A stretch of DNA of 64,000 nucleotides from Pantoea sp. alder81 (GCF_020179835.1 NZ_JAIUDA010000002.1:124001-188000); one strand, 5' to 3'; counted from the first letter of the stretch, positions 11,068 to 21,881 are shown. Notes: generated from the sequence alone by a model not told the origin. A program made the numbers and translations.

Positions 11068-11910
11068 CACGTCCAGGGCCGTTTTATGCTGCGGTGCCGG
11101 GAATGCCCGGTCGATGATCGCTAATTCCTCAACGCTCAAATGCAGGTTTAACGCGGCAGCATTTTCCGTCACGTGTTGTTGGCTGCTGGCTTTAGGAATG
11201 GCGATCACGCCAGGTTGACGAATCACCCAAGCGAGTAGCAATTGCGCCACGCTGATGCTCTTCTGTTGTGCAATCTGCTGCAAATGGGGATCATCAAACA
11301 GCGATTGACGCAAACGTCCCGCCTGCGCCAGAGGGCAATAGGCCATTATCGGCGTATCACGTTGCTGGCAGGCGGCTAATAAATCGTATTCGATTCCTCG
11401 TGATGCCAGGTGATACAGCACCTGATTGGTTGCACAGTTTTCACCGCCTGGCTCACTCCACAGTTCTTGCATATCGTCCGTGTCGAAGTTTGATACGCCC
11501 CAATGCCGAATTTTTCCCTGCTGTTGCAAGGTTTCTAAGGCACGAATCGTCTCCTCCAGTGGCACATTGCCGCGCCAGTGCAGCAGATAAAGATCAAGAT
11601 AATCGGTCTCTAAGCGCTTCAGGCTTCTCTCGCAAGCCTCTATTGCATCCACTTCCCCGGCATTCCACGGATAGACTTTTGATACCAGCCAGGCCTGATG
11701 GCGGCGTCCGCGTAACGCTTCGCCCACCACCTTTTCCGCCCCGCCTTCGGCGTACATTTCTGCGGTATCAATCAGTTTCAGACCCAGATCCAATCCAGCC
11801 TGTAACGCGGCCACCTCCTGATGATGCAGCGCTGCATTCTCCCCCATATACCACGTGCCTTGACCAATAGCGGGTAATGCTGATTCTCCACGGAATTGAA
11901 CAGTCTTCAT
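11062..11910 (-). CDS. yeaE: Aldo/keto reductase YeaE (methylglyoxal reductase type)
   Basis: A 282-aa NADPH-dependent aldo/keto reductase. The catalytic tetrad is visible: Asp and Tyr in LIDTAEMYAEGGAEKVVGEAL, Lys in WLVSKVYPWN, His in LYLLHWRG. The nucleotide-binding segment is IPKASSQQHVTENAAAL near the C-terminus. Start chosen at ATG 11910, 4 nt after AGGAGG; a GTG three bases earlier is less likely. E. coli YeaE reduces methylglyoxal, and the position next to gapA-yeaD fits triose-phosphate detoxification; activity here is inferred. Confidence 0.93.
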   Translation of the reverse strand: MKTVQFRGESALPAIGQGTWYMGENAALHHQEVAALQAGLDLGLKLIDTAEMYAEGGAEKVVGEALRGRRHQAWLVSKVYPWNAGEVDAIEACERSLKRLETDYLDLYLLHWRGNVPLEETIRALETLQQQGKIRHWGVSNFDTDDMQELWSEPGGENCATNQVLYHLASRGIEYDLLAACQQRDTPIMAYCPLAQAGRLRQSLFDDPHLQQIAQQKSISVAQLLLAWVIRQPGVIAIPKASSQQHVTENAAALNLHLSVEELAIIDRAFPAPQHKTALDVV

Positions 11911-11957
11911 CACGCCTCCTCGTGCGCCACGATGGGGCGCGTTATTGGTGCAATGTC

Positions 11958-11984
11958 AAAAAAACGCCTCATTAAGAGGCGTTA
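11958..11984 (-). terminator. mipA terminator
   Basis: A 7-bp stem (ACGCCTC at 11964-11970, GAGGCGT at 11976-11982) is preceded on the + strand by an A run, which is a U run for leftward mipA. It lies 11 bp after the mipA stop. Confidence 0.75.
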
Positions 11985-11994
11985 TGCAAAATCA

Positions 11995-12744
11995 TCAGAA
12001 GCTGTAACTGATGCCGGTCCAGAGGGTGAACTGACCGCTTTTGTCCACCATCGGACTGTCTTTGATTTCACTATCAAAACGGGTGTAACGCCCGGACAAA
12101 CTGGCGTTCCAGCTATCGCTAATCTGGTAGCTGACATTCATTTCCACATAAGGTGACCAGCTGTCGTCCGGCTGGTATTCGGCAATACCTGTCCGTGCAC
12201 TTTCATGTGAAGACACACCATAGTAGTAGCGGTTTTGATTGGCGCTGTTCCACATAGCACCGATGCCTGGCGTCAGGCTGAACGCGCCAAAATCGAAGCG
12301 ATACAGATAAGTAAGATCCCAGATGATGCCATTGCTGTTGTTCAGCACATCGCCCAGCAGAGCGGTGCGCACGATGCCCCAATCTGCAACATGACGATAG
12401 CTGGCACCCGCCATCAGGGTCATCCGGCGCTTATCCAGTGCCTTCATGTCACCCAGGTCGTTATCCTTAGGATCGTACTGCTGTGGTGAACCCAGCAGGG
12501 TTAATGACAGTTGATTCTGCTGGTCTTTCCACAGGTAGTAGCCACCTTGCAGGCTACGGAACCAGAAGTTTTCGCCTTCATAATTGATGACCGGAATCGG
12601 GATGTATCGGTCCTGTCCACCGCGATAAGGTGACTGGGCATAAATAACCGAAGCCCCAAGAGATAAGGGTTCTGCATGAGTGCTGAACGCCGCAAAATAA
12701 CAAGGAACAGCACAAGCAAGCGCTTTAAGTTTGAATTGGTTCAC
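11995..12744 (-). CDS. mipA: MipA/OmpV family outer-membrane protein
   Basis: A 249-aa protein with a signal peptide (about residues 1-24, cleaving after THA) followed by alternating amphipathic strands rich in aromatic residues and ending in ...LWTGISYSF, the terminal Phe typical of outer-membrane beta barrels. The family includes MipA, proposed to scaffold the murein hydrolase MltA with penicillin-binding protein 1B, and OmpV. Gene order (yeaE-mipA-yeaG) matches E. coli mipA. It is transcribed leftward, divergent from yeaG. Confidence 0.9.
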   Translation of the reverse strand: MNQFKLKALACAVPCYFAAFSTHAEPLSLGASVIYAQSPYRGGQDRYIPIPVINYEGENFWFRSLQGGYYLWKDQQNQLSLTLLGSPQQYDPKDNDLGDMKALDKRRMTLMAGASYRHVADWGIVRTALLGDVLNNSNGIIWDLTYLYRFDFGAFSLTPGIGAMWNSANQNRYYYGVSSHESARTGIAEYQPDDSWSPYVEMNVSYQISDSWNASLSGRYTRFDSEIKDSPMVDKSGQFTLWTGISYSF

Positions 12745-13151
12745 AATTTAATCAGTCCATTAATATAACAATCACACGCAGAGTCTAACTAATTTTTCGT
12801 GCTGGGTTAACGTTAAATCAGGGATGTTTATCACCCATGCGGAATAGTCTGAGGCAGGCTGCAGTGGTCGTCTTGCAAACTGAATGCCTTAGTGCTTATG
12901 AGACTTTGTTATTGATATATCGCTAAATAAGGAGAAATGTGCCTGCAGATTTTCTGAATGCCTTCTACAGTTAAAAGTAAGACGAGACTTTTTGTACGAG
13001 CAGAGTAACCATAAGAATTGTGTATCCCGATAAAAAATCGTCAGGTTGGCATAAGGGTTGCTGTACTCAATAAAGAATATCTTCCGGGAGCTGCAAACGT
13101 ATCTTATTTCGCTCCTTTACCTGTGCTAAAAACGAAAGGACGGGCATCGCT
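12745..13151. other. Divergent mipA-yeaG regulatory region
   Basis: A 407-bp AT-rich gap between divergent genes. It holds the sigma-54 promoter listed separately and no supported reading frame. I looked for NtrC half-sites (TGCAC...GGTGCA) and saw none that was convincing. Confidence 0.6.
13046..13063 (+). promoter_or_regulatory. Sigma-54 (RpoN) promoter of yeaG
   Basis: TTGGCATAAGGGTTGCTG has the invariant GG (13048-13049) and GC (13060-13061) separated by exactly 10 bp, and close matches to the TGGCA and TTGCT boxes. It sits about 90 bp before yeaG on the same strand. E. coli yeaGH is known to be sigma-54 dependent and induced by nitrogen starvation. Confidence 0.82.
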
Positions 13152-15086
13152 ATGAATATATTCGATCACTATCGTCAGCGTTATGAAGCTGCCAAGGACG
13201 AAGAGTTCACACTGCAGGAATTTCTCGCAATCTGTAAACAGGATCGCAGTGCATACGCCAACGCTGCAGAGCGACTATTGATGGCTATCGGTGAGCCGGT
13301 GATGGTTGACACGGCGCAGGAGCCACGCCTTTCCAGAATCTTCTCTAACCGCGTCATGGGGCGCTATCCCGCCTTCGAAGAGTTTTATGGTATGGAGGAA
13401 GCGATTGAGCAGATCGTCTCCTACCTGAAACATGCTGCGCAAGGCCTGGAAGAGAAGAAACAGATTCTCTATTTATTGGGGCCCGTCGGTGGCGGTAAAT
13501 CCTCTCTTGCAGAGCGTTTGAAAGCTCTGATGCAGCGCGTTCCAATTTACGTGCTGAGTGCCGATGGCGAACGCAGCCCGGTAAACGATCATCCTCTGTG
13601 CCTGTTCAACCCGCAGGAAGACGCCAATATTCTGGAAAAAGAGTATGGCGTACCGCGGCGTTACCTCGGCACCATTATGTCGCCGTGGGCGGCAAAACGT
13701 CTGCATGACTTTGGCGGCGATATCACCCGCTTCAAAGTAGTTAAAGTCTGGCCTTCTATACTGGAACAAGTGGCCATTGCCAAAACAGAACCAGGAGATG
13801 AGAACAACCAGGATATCTCTGCGTTAGTCGGTAAGGTGGATATCCGCAAACTGGAAAATCACGCGCAAAACGATCCCGACGCCTACGGTTACTCGGGCGC
13901 TCTGTGCCGCGCGAACCAGGGCATCATGGAATTCGTCGAGATGTTTAAAGCACCGATTAAAGTGCTGCATCCATTACTGACCGCCACTCAGGAAGGTAAC
14001 TACAACGGTACTGAAGGGATTTCTGCCCTGCCGTTTAACGGCATCATTCTGGCGCACTCCAACGAATCAGAATGGGTGACTTTCCGTAACAACAAGAACA
14101 ACGAAGCGTTCCTTGACCGTGTTTACATTGTCAAAGTGCCCTACTGCCTGCGTGTGTCGGAAGAGATCAAAATCTACGACAAACTGCTTAATCACAGTGA
14201 GCTGACAACAGCGCCATGTGCACCGGGCACACTGGAAACCTTAGCGCGCTTCTCGATCCTGTCACGTTTGAAAGATCCGGAAAACTCCAGCATCTATTCA
14301 AAAATGCGCGTCTATGATGGTGAAAGCCTGAAAGACACCGATCCTAAAGCCAAGTCATGGCAGGAGTATCATGACTATGCGGGCGTGGATGAGGGCATGA
14401 ATGGCCTTTCAACCCGCTTCGCGTTCAAGATTCTGTCGCGCGTATTCAACTTTGACCATGCCGAAGTGGCGGCCAACCCGGTACATCTGTTCTACGTGCT
14501 GGAGCAACAAATTGAGCGTGAGCAGTTCCCGCAGGATCTGGCAGAGAAATACCTTGAACACCTGAAAGGCTATCTGATCCCGAAATACGCGGAGTTTATT
14601 GGCAAAGAAATTCAGACCGCCTATCTGGAATCCTATTCTGAGTATGGTCAGAACATCTTTGACCGCTACGTGACTTACGCCGACTTCTGGATTCAGGATC
14701 AGGAGTATCGCGACCCGGATACCGGACAGCTGTTTGATCGCGAATCACTCAATGCCGAGCTGGAAAAAATCGAGAAACCTGCCGGGATCAGTAACCCGAA
14801 AGATTTCCGTAACGAGATCGTCAACTTTGTGCTGCGTACCCGGGCACAAAATAGTGGACGTAATCCTAACTGGACCAGCTACGAAAAACTGCGCACGGTT
14901 ATTGAGAAGAAAATGTTCTCAAACACCGAAGAGTTACTGCCGGTGATTTCGTTTAATACCAAGACCTCAACGGACGAACAGAAAAAACACGATGATTTTG
15001 TCGATCGCATGATGGAGAAAGGCTATACCCGCAAACAGGTGCGCCTGCTGTGCGAATGGTATCTGCGTGTGCGTAAATCGTCTTAA
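13152..15086 (+). CDS. yeaG: PrkA-type serine protein kinase YeaG
   Basis: A 644-aa PrkA-family protein: an AAA+ domain in the N-terminal half (Walker A LLGPVGGGKSSLAERL near residue 115) and the PrkA C-terminal kinase-like domain. The length equals E. coli YeaG. YeaG is a starvation-induced kinase acting with YeaH and has been linked to nitrogen-stress survival. GAAAGGA lies 9 nt before the ATG. yeaH follows after 91 bp that contain two GC hairpins, so transcript levels of the two may differ. Confidence 0.96.
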   Translation: MNIFDHYRQRYEAAKDEEFTLQEFLAICKQDRSAYANAAERLLMAIGEPVMVDTAQEPRLSRIFSNRVMGRYPAFEEFYGMEEAIEQIVSYLKHAAQGLEEKKQILYLLGPVGGGKSSLAERLKALMQRVPIYVLSADGERSPVNDHPLCLFNPQEDANILEKEYGVPRRYLGTIMSPWAAKRLHDFGGDITRFKVVKVWPSILEQVAIAKTEPGDENNQDISALVGKVDIRKLENHAQNDPDAYGYSGALCRANQGIMEFVEMFKAPIKVLHPLLTATQEGNYNGTEGISALPFNGIILAHSNESEWVTFRNNKNNEAFLDRVYIVKVPYCLRVSEEIKIYDKLLNHSELTTAPCAPGTLETLARFSILSRLKDPENSSIYSKMRVYDGESLKDTDPKAKSWQEYHDYAGVDEGMNGLSTRFAFKILSRVFNFDHAEVAANPVHLFYVLEQQIEREQFPQDLAEKYLEHLKGYLIPKYAEFIGKEIQTAYLESYSEYGQNIFDRYVTYADFWIQDQEYRDPDTGQLFDRESLNAELEKIEKPAGISNPKDFRNEIVNFVLRTRAQNSGRNPNWTSYEKLRTVIEKKMFSNTEELLPVISFNTKTSTDEQKKHDDFVDRMMEKGYTRKQVRLLCEWYLRVRKSS

Positions 15087-15099
15087 TCGTTACCTGTAA

Positions 15100-16455
<1,356 letters not shown>

Positions 16456-16460
16456 ACATC

Positions 16461-16488
16461 AAGCCGGTCAATGACCGGCTTTTTCTTT
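16461..16488 (+). terminator. yeaGH terminator
   Basis: AGCCGGT pairs with ACCGGCT around a CAATG loop, followed by TTTTCTTTT. It lies directly after yeaH. Confidence 0.85.
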
Positions 16489-16685
16489 TCCGCGCCACCG
16501 CTCATTCGCCTGAAATCCCCGCTGATTTATCACACAATTTTAACTATCTATGGGATAGCGCTCCGCAGATTGAAAAAATATGCAATTAAGCGCTGACAAG
16601 CTATTGATAAGGCATTATCTTTTCACCTTGTCTGTGTGAATCCCCCGCAGTTTGTCTTTTTCGCTCGTACCGCAGGAGAACGCCG

Positions 16686-18413
16686 TTGAATGCCAGCATG
16701 ATTTACAGTTTGTTTATTATTGGTTCAGTGCTGGTCGCAGCAAGTATTCTTCTGAGTTCATTCTCTTCACGGCTTGGCATCCCTATTTTGGTGATCTTCC
16801 TTGCGTTAGGCATGTTGACCGGCGTTGATGGGATTGGCGGCATCGCTTTTGACAACTATCCGGTGGCATATCTGGTTTCAAACCTCGCGCTGGCCATTAT
16901 TTTGCTGGATGGCGGTATGCGCACCAAATCCAGCTCATTCAAGGTCGCGCTGGGGCCTGCGCTGTCGCTCGCCACAGTTGGCGTGATGATAACCGCCGGT
17001 TTAACCGGTTTGGCTGCTGCCTGGTTATTTAAACTCGATTTGATGCAAGGTTTCCTGATCGGCGCGATTATTGGTTCTACCGATGCCGCCGCCGTCTTCT
17101 CGCTACTGGGCGATAAAGGGCTTAACGAGCGTGTCAGTTCCACGCTGGAGATTGAGTCCGGCAGTAACGATCCCATGGCGGTGTTTCTTACCATCACCCT
17201 GATTGACATGATCCAGCAGGGGCAATCCGGATTAAGCTGGATGTTTGTGGTGCATCTGGTGCAACAGTTCGGTCTCGGTATTGTACTGGGGCTGGGTGGT
17301 GGCTGGGCTCTCCAGCAGTTGATTAACCGTATTAATCTGGCGCAGGGTCTCTATCCGCTGCTGGCGTTGAGCGGTGGCATCATTGTGTTCGCGCTCACCA
17401 CGGTCATGGAAGGCAGCGGTATTCTGGCGGTTTATCTGTGTGGTTACCTGCTGGGTAACAGCCCGATCCGCAACCGTCACGGTATTCTGCAAACCTTCGA
17501 TGGTATGGCGTGGTTGAGCCAGATCGGCATGTTTATCGTGCTGGGCCTACTGGTCACGCCATCCGACTTATGGCACATCGCCGTACCTGCCATGATTTTA
17601 TCCCTGTGGCTGATTCTGGTGGCACGCCCGCTTTCGATTCTGGTGGGTTTAATGCCGTTCAAGGGCTTCACCGGTCGCGAGCGCATCTTCATCAGCTGGG
17701 TAGGTTTGCGTGGTGCAGTGCCGATTATCCTCGCGGTGTTCCCGATGATGGCCGGGCTGGAAAACGCCAAGCTCTACTTCAATATTGCCTTCTTTGTGGT
17801 GTTGGTCTCACTGATGTTACAAGGCACTTCATTGGGTTATGCGGCCAGGCGCGCCAAAGTTGTGGTACCGCCCACCGCATCGCCCATTAGCCGCGTCGGA
17901 CTGGATATCCATCCGGAGAATCCGTGGGAACAGTTTGTTTACCAGCTCAGCGCTGACAAATGGTGTGTCGGTGCTGCGCTGCGCGATTTGCAGATGCCGC
18001 GAGAAACGCGCATCGCTGCCCTGTTCCGCGATAACGCCCTGATGCACCCGAATGGCAGCACGCGTCTTAAAGAGGGCGATGTGCTTTGCGTGATTGGACG
18101 TGAACGTGACTTACCCGCACTGGGTAAAATGTTCAGTCAGTCGCCACCCGTCGCGCTTGATCAACGCTTCTTTGGTGACTTCATTCTGGATGCTGAAGCG
18201 CGCTTACGCGATGTGGCGCAAATTTATGGGCTGGAACTTGATGATAACACCAACGATCAGCAATCCCTTGGCCAACTGGTGATGAGCCTGCTGGGCAGTA
18301 CGCCGGTGGTGGGCGATCAGGTGGAATGGAACCAGCTGACCTGGACGGTGGCGGAAAAAGAGGACAACCAAATCGTTAAAATTGGCGTACGCGTGATGGA
18401 AGACAAGGAGTAA
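16686..18413 (+). CDS. cvrA: K+/H+ antiporter, CvrA/NhaP2 type
   Basis: A 575-aa inner-membrane cation/proton antiporter of the CPA1 family. About 12-13 membrane helices occupy residues 1-390, including the ion-binding [12 protein letters not shown] and the [13 protein letters not shown] motif. A cytoplasmic TrkA_C-type domain ([20 protein letters not shown]) and a C-terminal regulatory domain follow. The start is TTG at 16686 with GGAGAA 7 nt upstream, aligning with the E. coli N-terminus; the next ATG (16698) would trim four residues. The start of a segment found at 26 min in E. coli, next to dadX. Confidence 0.94.
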   Translation: MNASMIYSLFIIGSVLVAASILLSSFSSRLGIPILVIFLALGMLTGVDGIGGIAFDNYPVAYLVSNLALAIILLDGGMRTKSSSFKVALGPALSLATVGVMITAGLTGLAAAWLFKLDLMQGFLIGAIIGSTDAAAVFSLLGDKGLNERVSSTLEIESGSNDPMAVFLTITLIDMIQQGQSGLSWMFVVHLVQQFGLGIVLGLGGGWALQQLINRINLAQGLYPLLALSGGIIVFALTTVMEGSGILAVYLCGYLLGNSPIRNRHGILQTFDGMAWLSQIGMFIVLGLLVTPSDLWHIAVPAMILSLWLILVARPLSILVGLMPFKGFTGRERIFISWVGLRGAVPIILAVFPMMAGLENAKLYFNIAFFVVLVSLMLQGTSLGYAARRAKVVVPPTASPISRVGLDIHPENPWEQFVYQLSADKWCVGAALRDLQMPRETRIAALFRDNALMHPNGSTRLKEGDVLCVIGRERDLPALGKMFSQSPPVALDQRFFGDFILDAEARLRDVAQIYGLELDDNTNDQQSLGQLVMSLLGSTPVVGDQVEWNQLTWTVAEKEDNQIVKIGVRVMEDKE

Positions 18414-18490
18414 TCCGAACCGCGAAAGCGCCAAAACTGCGTGTGAGCGACTATGATCACTATTCCACCCAGCACAAACGGGAGAAAAGT

Positions 18491-18724
18491 ATGGGTCACG
18501 TGGTAAAGATTGGTCGTTACGAGATCGTTGATGCAGAACTGAATGCTGAGAACATCGATACCATCAGTATTCCCTGCCATACCAACCCTGGCCTGAGTTA
18601 CCAACTCGATGGCTGGGATCATGAAACCAGTGTGCCAGCGTGGATTGATGGCGAACCCGTTGATCTACAGATCGGACACTATGACAAGCAGCAAGACCGT
18701 TGGGTATTAAAAAAACCTGCCTGA
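18491..18724 (+). CDS. Hypothetical 77-aa acidic protein
   Basis: I do not recognise this protein. It is small, acidic and soluble, without signal peptide or membrane segment; it has one Cys (SIPCHTNPG) and several Trp/Asp-rich patches (QLDGWDHETSVPAWIDG). The ATG at 18491 follows GGGAGAAAAGT, a good ribosome-binding site; the frame also extends back to a GTG at 18443 without one. It lies 77 bp after cvrA on the same strand, so read-through from cvrA is possible. The clear ribosome-binding site and coding-like composition support a real gene. Confidence 0.7.
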   Translation: MGHVVKIGRYEIVDAELNAENIDTISIPCHTNPGLSYQLDGWDHETSVPAWIDGEPVDLQIGHYDKQQDRWVLKKPA

Positions 18725-19102
18725 TATTCCCCCGCCGCCATCCGCTTCGTATGGCGGTCATTCCTAAAAGCAGTCTTAAAATGAAGCGTTATATCAGCAT
18801 TTTTTTTGCTTTTAACCTTACATTTCAGTTAGCTAGCTCACTATTTCGCGCAGCATTTATTTCCTTTTAAGACTATTTCCATATTAACTCTGTCAAACAA
18901 CTCCTGCATACTCTTAAACGTTGCTGCAGCTTTTTGTGATGTTTATCACGTCTCAAACGGCCCTTTCCATGCAGCGCTTATGGCAGCATTGATTTATATC
19001 GCACTGAAAAATCATTTCTTTTTTATTTTCGGTGGACGACTCCTGAGCGCGTACTTGATTCTGGTCAGGCCATCTTTTACTTAAGAAAAGAGAGCAGGTT
19101 TT
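18725..19102. other. Upstream region of the WbaP-type gene
   Basis: 378 bp, strongly AT-rich in the middle (18775-18900). It contains a CCGCCAT/ATGGCGG hairpin near 18735-18757 without a T run, the RcsAB-like box listed separately, and no supported reading frame. I did not find an ops/JUMPstart core (GGCGGTAG). Confidence 0.55.
18868..18881 (+). promoter_or_regulatory. Candidate RcsAB box
   Basis: TAAGACTATTTCCA matches 11 of 14 positions of the RcsAB consensus TAAGAATATTCCTA, including the outer TAAGA and the TATT core. It is 222 bp ahead of an exopolysaccharide gene, the expected target class of RcsA/RcsB in Erwinia and Pantoea. Position relative to a promoter is not known. Confidence 0.5.
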
Positions 19103-20569
19103 ATGGCAAGTACATTGGTAATGAATGATGCAACCCGCTCGTGGAGCGGATTGCGTAAAAATCTCATCGCAAAAGTCGCATTAAGCTTTTCAGATTTAAT
19201 TGCTCTGAATCTGGCTTTATTTTTATCTGCGGCGACCGTTCAGGGTATTTGGGGAGAACTGGACACCTTTATTCCGCCGCAGCAGATTGAATACCGCTTT
19301 ATCGCTCAGTTAGGGCTTTCTGTACTTTGCACCGCCTGGTTTTGGGTGCGTATGCGTCATTACACTTATCGCAAACCGTTCTGGTTCGAGTTGAAAGAGA
19401 TTGTTAAAACCCTGTTTGTGTTTTCGCTGCTGGATTTGGCGCTGATTGCCTTCTCCAAGTGGGATTTCTCACGCATGGTTTGGGTATTCAGCTGGACTTA
19501 TGCACTGCTGTTATTGCCGCTAATGCGTGCTCTGGTCAAACGTGCCATCAACCGTGCAGGGCAATGGCAAAAAGAGACCATCATTATTGGTTCAGGCAAG
19601 AATGCCATGGAAGCTTATGCAGCGCTGCAGAGTGAAGAAATTCTTGGCTACAACGTACAGGCATTTATTTCACTGGAAGATGAAAATCGCCCTGAAAACG
19701 TTAATGGCGTACCGGTGATCACATGGAAAGACATCAACTGGCAAACCATGGATCGTGACAACACGCAATTTATCGTCGCCACAGAGTTTGAACAGCAGGT
19801 GGTGCGCGATAAATGGCTGAAGTTCCTGTCTAAAATGAAATGCCGTTCGATTTCGGTTATTCCTACCCTACGCGGCGTGCCGCTGTATGGCACTGATATG
19901 TCCTTCATCTTCAGCCATGAAGTGATGATCCTGCGCGTCAGTAACAATCTGGCTAAACGCTCATCTCGCTTCCTCAAGCGTACCTTCGATATTGTGGTGG
20001 CCTCGCTGCTACTGCTGTTCCTGGGGCCGGTATTTGGTCTGCTCTGCGCGATGGTGAAACGCGACGGTGGCAATGCCATCTATGGACATGAACGCGTTGG
20101 ACAAGATGGTGTGAAGTTTAAATGCCTCAAGTTCCGCTCTATGGTCACCAACTCGCAGGAAGTGCTGCAAAATTTACTGGCGACCAGTGAAGAAGCACGA
20201 GCCGAATGGGACCGTGATTTCAAACTGAAAAACGATCCGCGCGTGACCAAAATTGGCGGATTCCTGCGTAAAACCAGCCTCGACGAGTTGCCGCAGCTGT
20301 GGAACGTCATTCGTGGTGAGATGAGTCTGGTGGGGCCACGTCCGGTTATCGAAGCCGAATTGGAACGCTATGCCGGTGATGTCGATTATTACCTGATGGC
20401 GAAACCGGGCATGACAGGTTTGTGGCAGGTGAGTGGTCGTAACGATATCGACTACGATACCCGCGTCTACTTTGATTCCTGGTATGTGAAGAACTGGGCG
20501 CTGTGGACCGACATTGCCATCCTGTTTAAAACCGCAGGCGTTGTTTTACGCCGCGACGGTGCCTACTGA
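19103..20569 (+). CDS. wbaP: Undecaprenyl-phosphate galactose phosphotransferase (WbaP/WceG type)
   Basis: A 488-aa polyprenyl-phosphate hexose-1-phosphate transferase, the first step of exopolysaccharide or O-antigen repeat assembly at the inner membrane. The N-terminal half has four membrane helices and a Rossmann-like domain (TIIIGSGKNAMEAY). A further helix (~residues 293-313) precedes the catalytic C-terminal domain with KFRSMV, DELPQLWNVIRGEMSLVGPRP and KPGMTGLWQVSGRN. It ends VVLRRDGAY exactly like Salmonella WbaP. It is an orphan: no glycosyltransferase or wzx/wzy gene is adjacent. In Pantoea stewartii a stand-alone wceG2 of this type contributes to stewartan synthesis; orthology is inferred. 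Confidence 0.9.
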   Translation: MASTLVMNDATRSWSGLRKNLIAKVALSFSDLIALNLALFLSAATVQGIWGELDTFIPPQQIEYRFIAQLGLSVLCTAWFWVRMRHYTYRKPFWFELKEIVKTLFVFSLLDLALIAFSKWDFSRMVWVFSWTYALLLLPLMRALVKRAINRAGQWQKETIIIGSGKNAMEAYAALQSEEILGYNVQAFISLEDENRPENVNGVPVITWKDINWQTMDRDNTQFIVATEFEQQVVRDKWLKFLSKMKCRSISVIPTLRGVPLYGTDMSFIFSHEVMILRVSNNLAKRSSRFLKRTFDIVVASLLLLFLGPVFGLLCAMVKRDGGNAIYGHERVGQDGVKFKCLKFRSMVTNSQEVLQNLLATSEEARAEWDRDFKLKNDPRVTKIGGFLRKTSLDELPQLWNVIRGEMSLVGPRPVIEAELERYAGDVDYYLMAKPGMTGLWQVSGRNDIDYDTRVYFDSWYVKNWALWTDIAILFKTAGVVLRRDGAY

Positions 20570-20582
20570 TCCTACCCTCAAT

Positions 20583-20619
20583 GCGATGTCTGTGCAGGCT
20601 CAGCAGACATCGCTTTTTT
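20583..20619 (+). terminator. Terminator after the WbaP-type gene
   Basis: A perfect 10-bp stem (20583-20592 with 20604-20613) with an 11-nt loop is followed by six T. It isolates this gene from the downstream exporter and supports a monocistronic unit. Confidence 0.85.
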
Positions 20620-20687
20620 ATTCCTTTCTTTTTCTCTGCTAAGTCTTTACCCTTCCCGCTTGTTTAACAGGACGTTTCTGGTCACAG

Positions 20688-21881
20688 ATGCAAAAATTTA
20701 CCCTGCTGCTTTTAAGCCTGGTGCTGCTGGCACCGCTCGGCATCGATCTCTACCTTCCCACACTGCCGCAAATCGCTGAAGGCCTGAACAGCCCGGTCAG
20801 TTTAATTCAGATCACCATCCCGCTGTTTTTACTGGTGATGGGCATCGGTCAACTGGTGACCGGTCCGCTGGTGGATAATTATGGCCGTAAGCCGATCGCG
20901 CTGATTGGTCTGGCGCTCTACATTGTTGGCAGCGCGGTAGCGGCGACTGCCACCGAATGGCCAGTGTTCTTCCTTGCTCGCTTGATTCAGGGCTGTGCAG
21001 TCTGTTGCAGTGCCGTCGTGGCGTTCAGTGGAGTACGCGATCGTTTAAGTGGCGATGAAGCCGCACGCGCCTATGGTTTCCTGAATGGTGCTCTGAATAT
21101 TGTGCCGGCATTAGCCCCACTGCTGGGCGGCATCCTCGCTGAAGCCTACGGCTGGCGTGCGCCTTTCTGGTTCCTGTGTGGTTATGCCGCAGTGATTGGC
21201 TTGATTGTGGTGTTCTTCCTGCCGGAAACCCGCCCTGCCGATACGCTGCGCGTCAAAGGTTTACCGCTGGCGCAATATGCCGCGATTGCACGTGAACCCC
21301 GTTTCCTCGCCTTTGCGTTTGCCAACGCGGGTGCGCTCGGCATGGTGCTAACTTATGTGTCACTGGCACCACATGTGTTGATGACCGAAGGCGGTCTGAC
21401 GCCCCTGCAGTTCTCCTTTGCCTTTGGTGCCAACGGCTTTTGGATCATGCTGGTAAGTGCGTTTGTAAATAAGACCATCCGTAAAGCCGGACGCCCTTTC
21501 TGCCTGGCGATGGGCTTTGTTACTATGCTGTTAGGTGCCATTCTGCTGCTGGCGGGGATGACGCTGTTGCCTGCCGCATGGCAGACACACTGGGCGCTGT
21601 ATATGATTCCGGTGGCGGTGTCGGTTGCGGGACTGGCCTTTACCGTTGGCCCGGCCACCAGCTATGCGTTAGAACCCTATCAGCAGCAGGCAGGCGTAGC
21701 CGCAGCTTTGCAGGGATTTATTCAGATGGCGTGTGGCGCAGGGGGCAGTCTGATGATTGTCGCGCTGCCGGTCGCGGAGAAATCAGCACTGGCTTTGATG
21801 ATGCTATTAGGTGCAGCGCTGGCCCTGATCGCCTGGCGCTGCAGTAAGAAGATGCACGGTAGCGTCACCGCGCTTAAATAA
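20688..21881 (+). CDS. Bcr/CflA-family MFS drug exporter
   Basis: A 397-aa major facilitator with 12 predicted membrane helices. It opens LLSLVLLAPLGIDLYLPTLPQI, the family's TM1 signature, and has the MFS motif A GPLVDNYGRKPIALIG between TM2 and TM3. It probably exports chloramphenicol- or bicyclomycin-like drugs by proton antiport, but substrate cannot be read from sequence. Its last 8 bp overlap the 3' end of convergent dadX. I do not recall this gene beside dadX in E. coli, so it looks like a lineage-specific insertion together with the WbaP-type gene. Confidence 0.85.
   Translation: MQKFTLLLLSLVLLAPLGIDLYLPTLPQIAEGLNSPVSLIQITIPLFLLVMGIGQLVTGPLVDNYGRKPIALIGLALYIVGSAVAATATEWPVFFLARLIQGCAVCCSAVVAFSGVRDRLSGDEAARAYGFLNGALNIVPALAPLLGGILAEAYGWRAPFWFLCGYAAVIGLIVVFFLPETRPADTLRVKGLPLAQYAAIAREPRFLAFAFANAGALGMVLTYVSLAPHVLMTEGGLTPLQFSFAFGANGFWIMLVSAFVNKTIRKAGRPFCLAMGFVTMLLGAILLLAGMTLLPAAWQTHWALYMIPVAVSVAGLAFTVGPATSYALEPYQQQAGVAAALQGFIQMACGAGGSLMIVALPVAEKSALALMMLLGAALALIAWRCSKKMHGSVTALK

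Noticed and set aside
12745..13045. NtrC binding sites upstream of the yeaG sigma-54 promoter
   Set aside because: No TGCAC-N-GTGCA type palindrome could be found; only isolated TGCA words.
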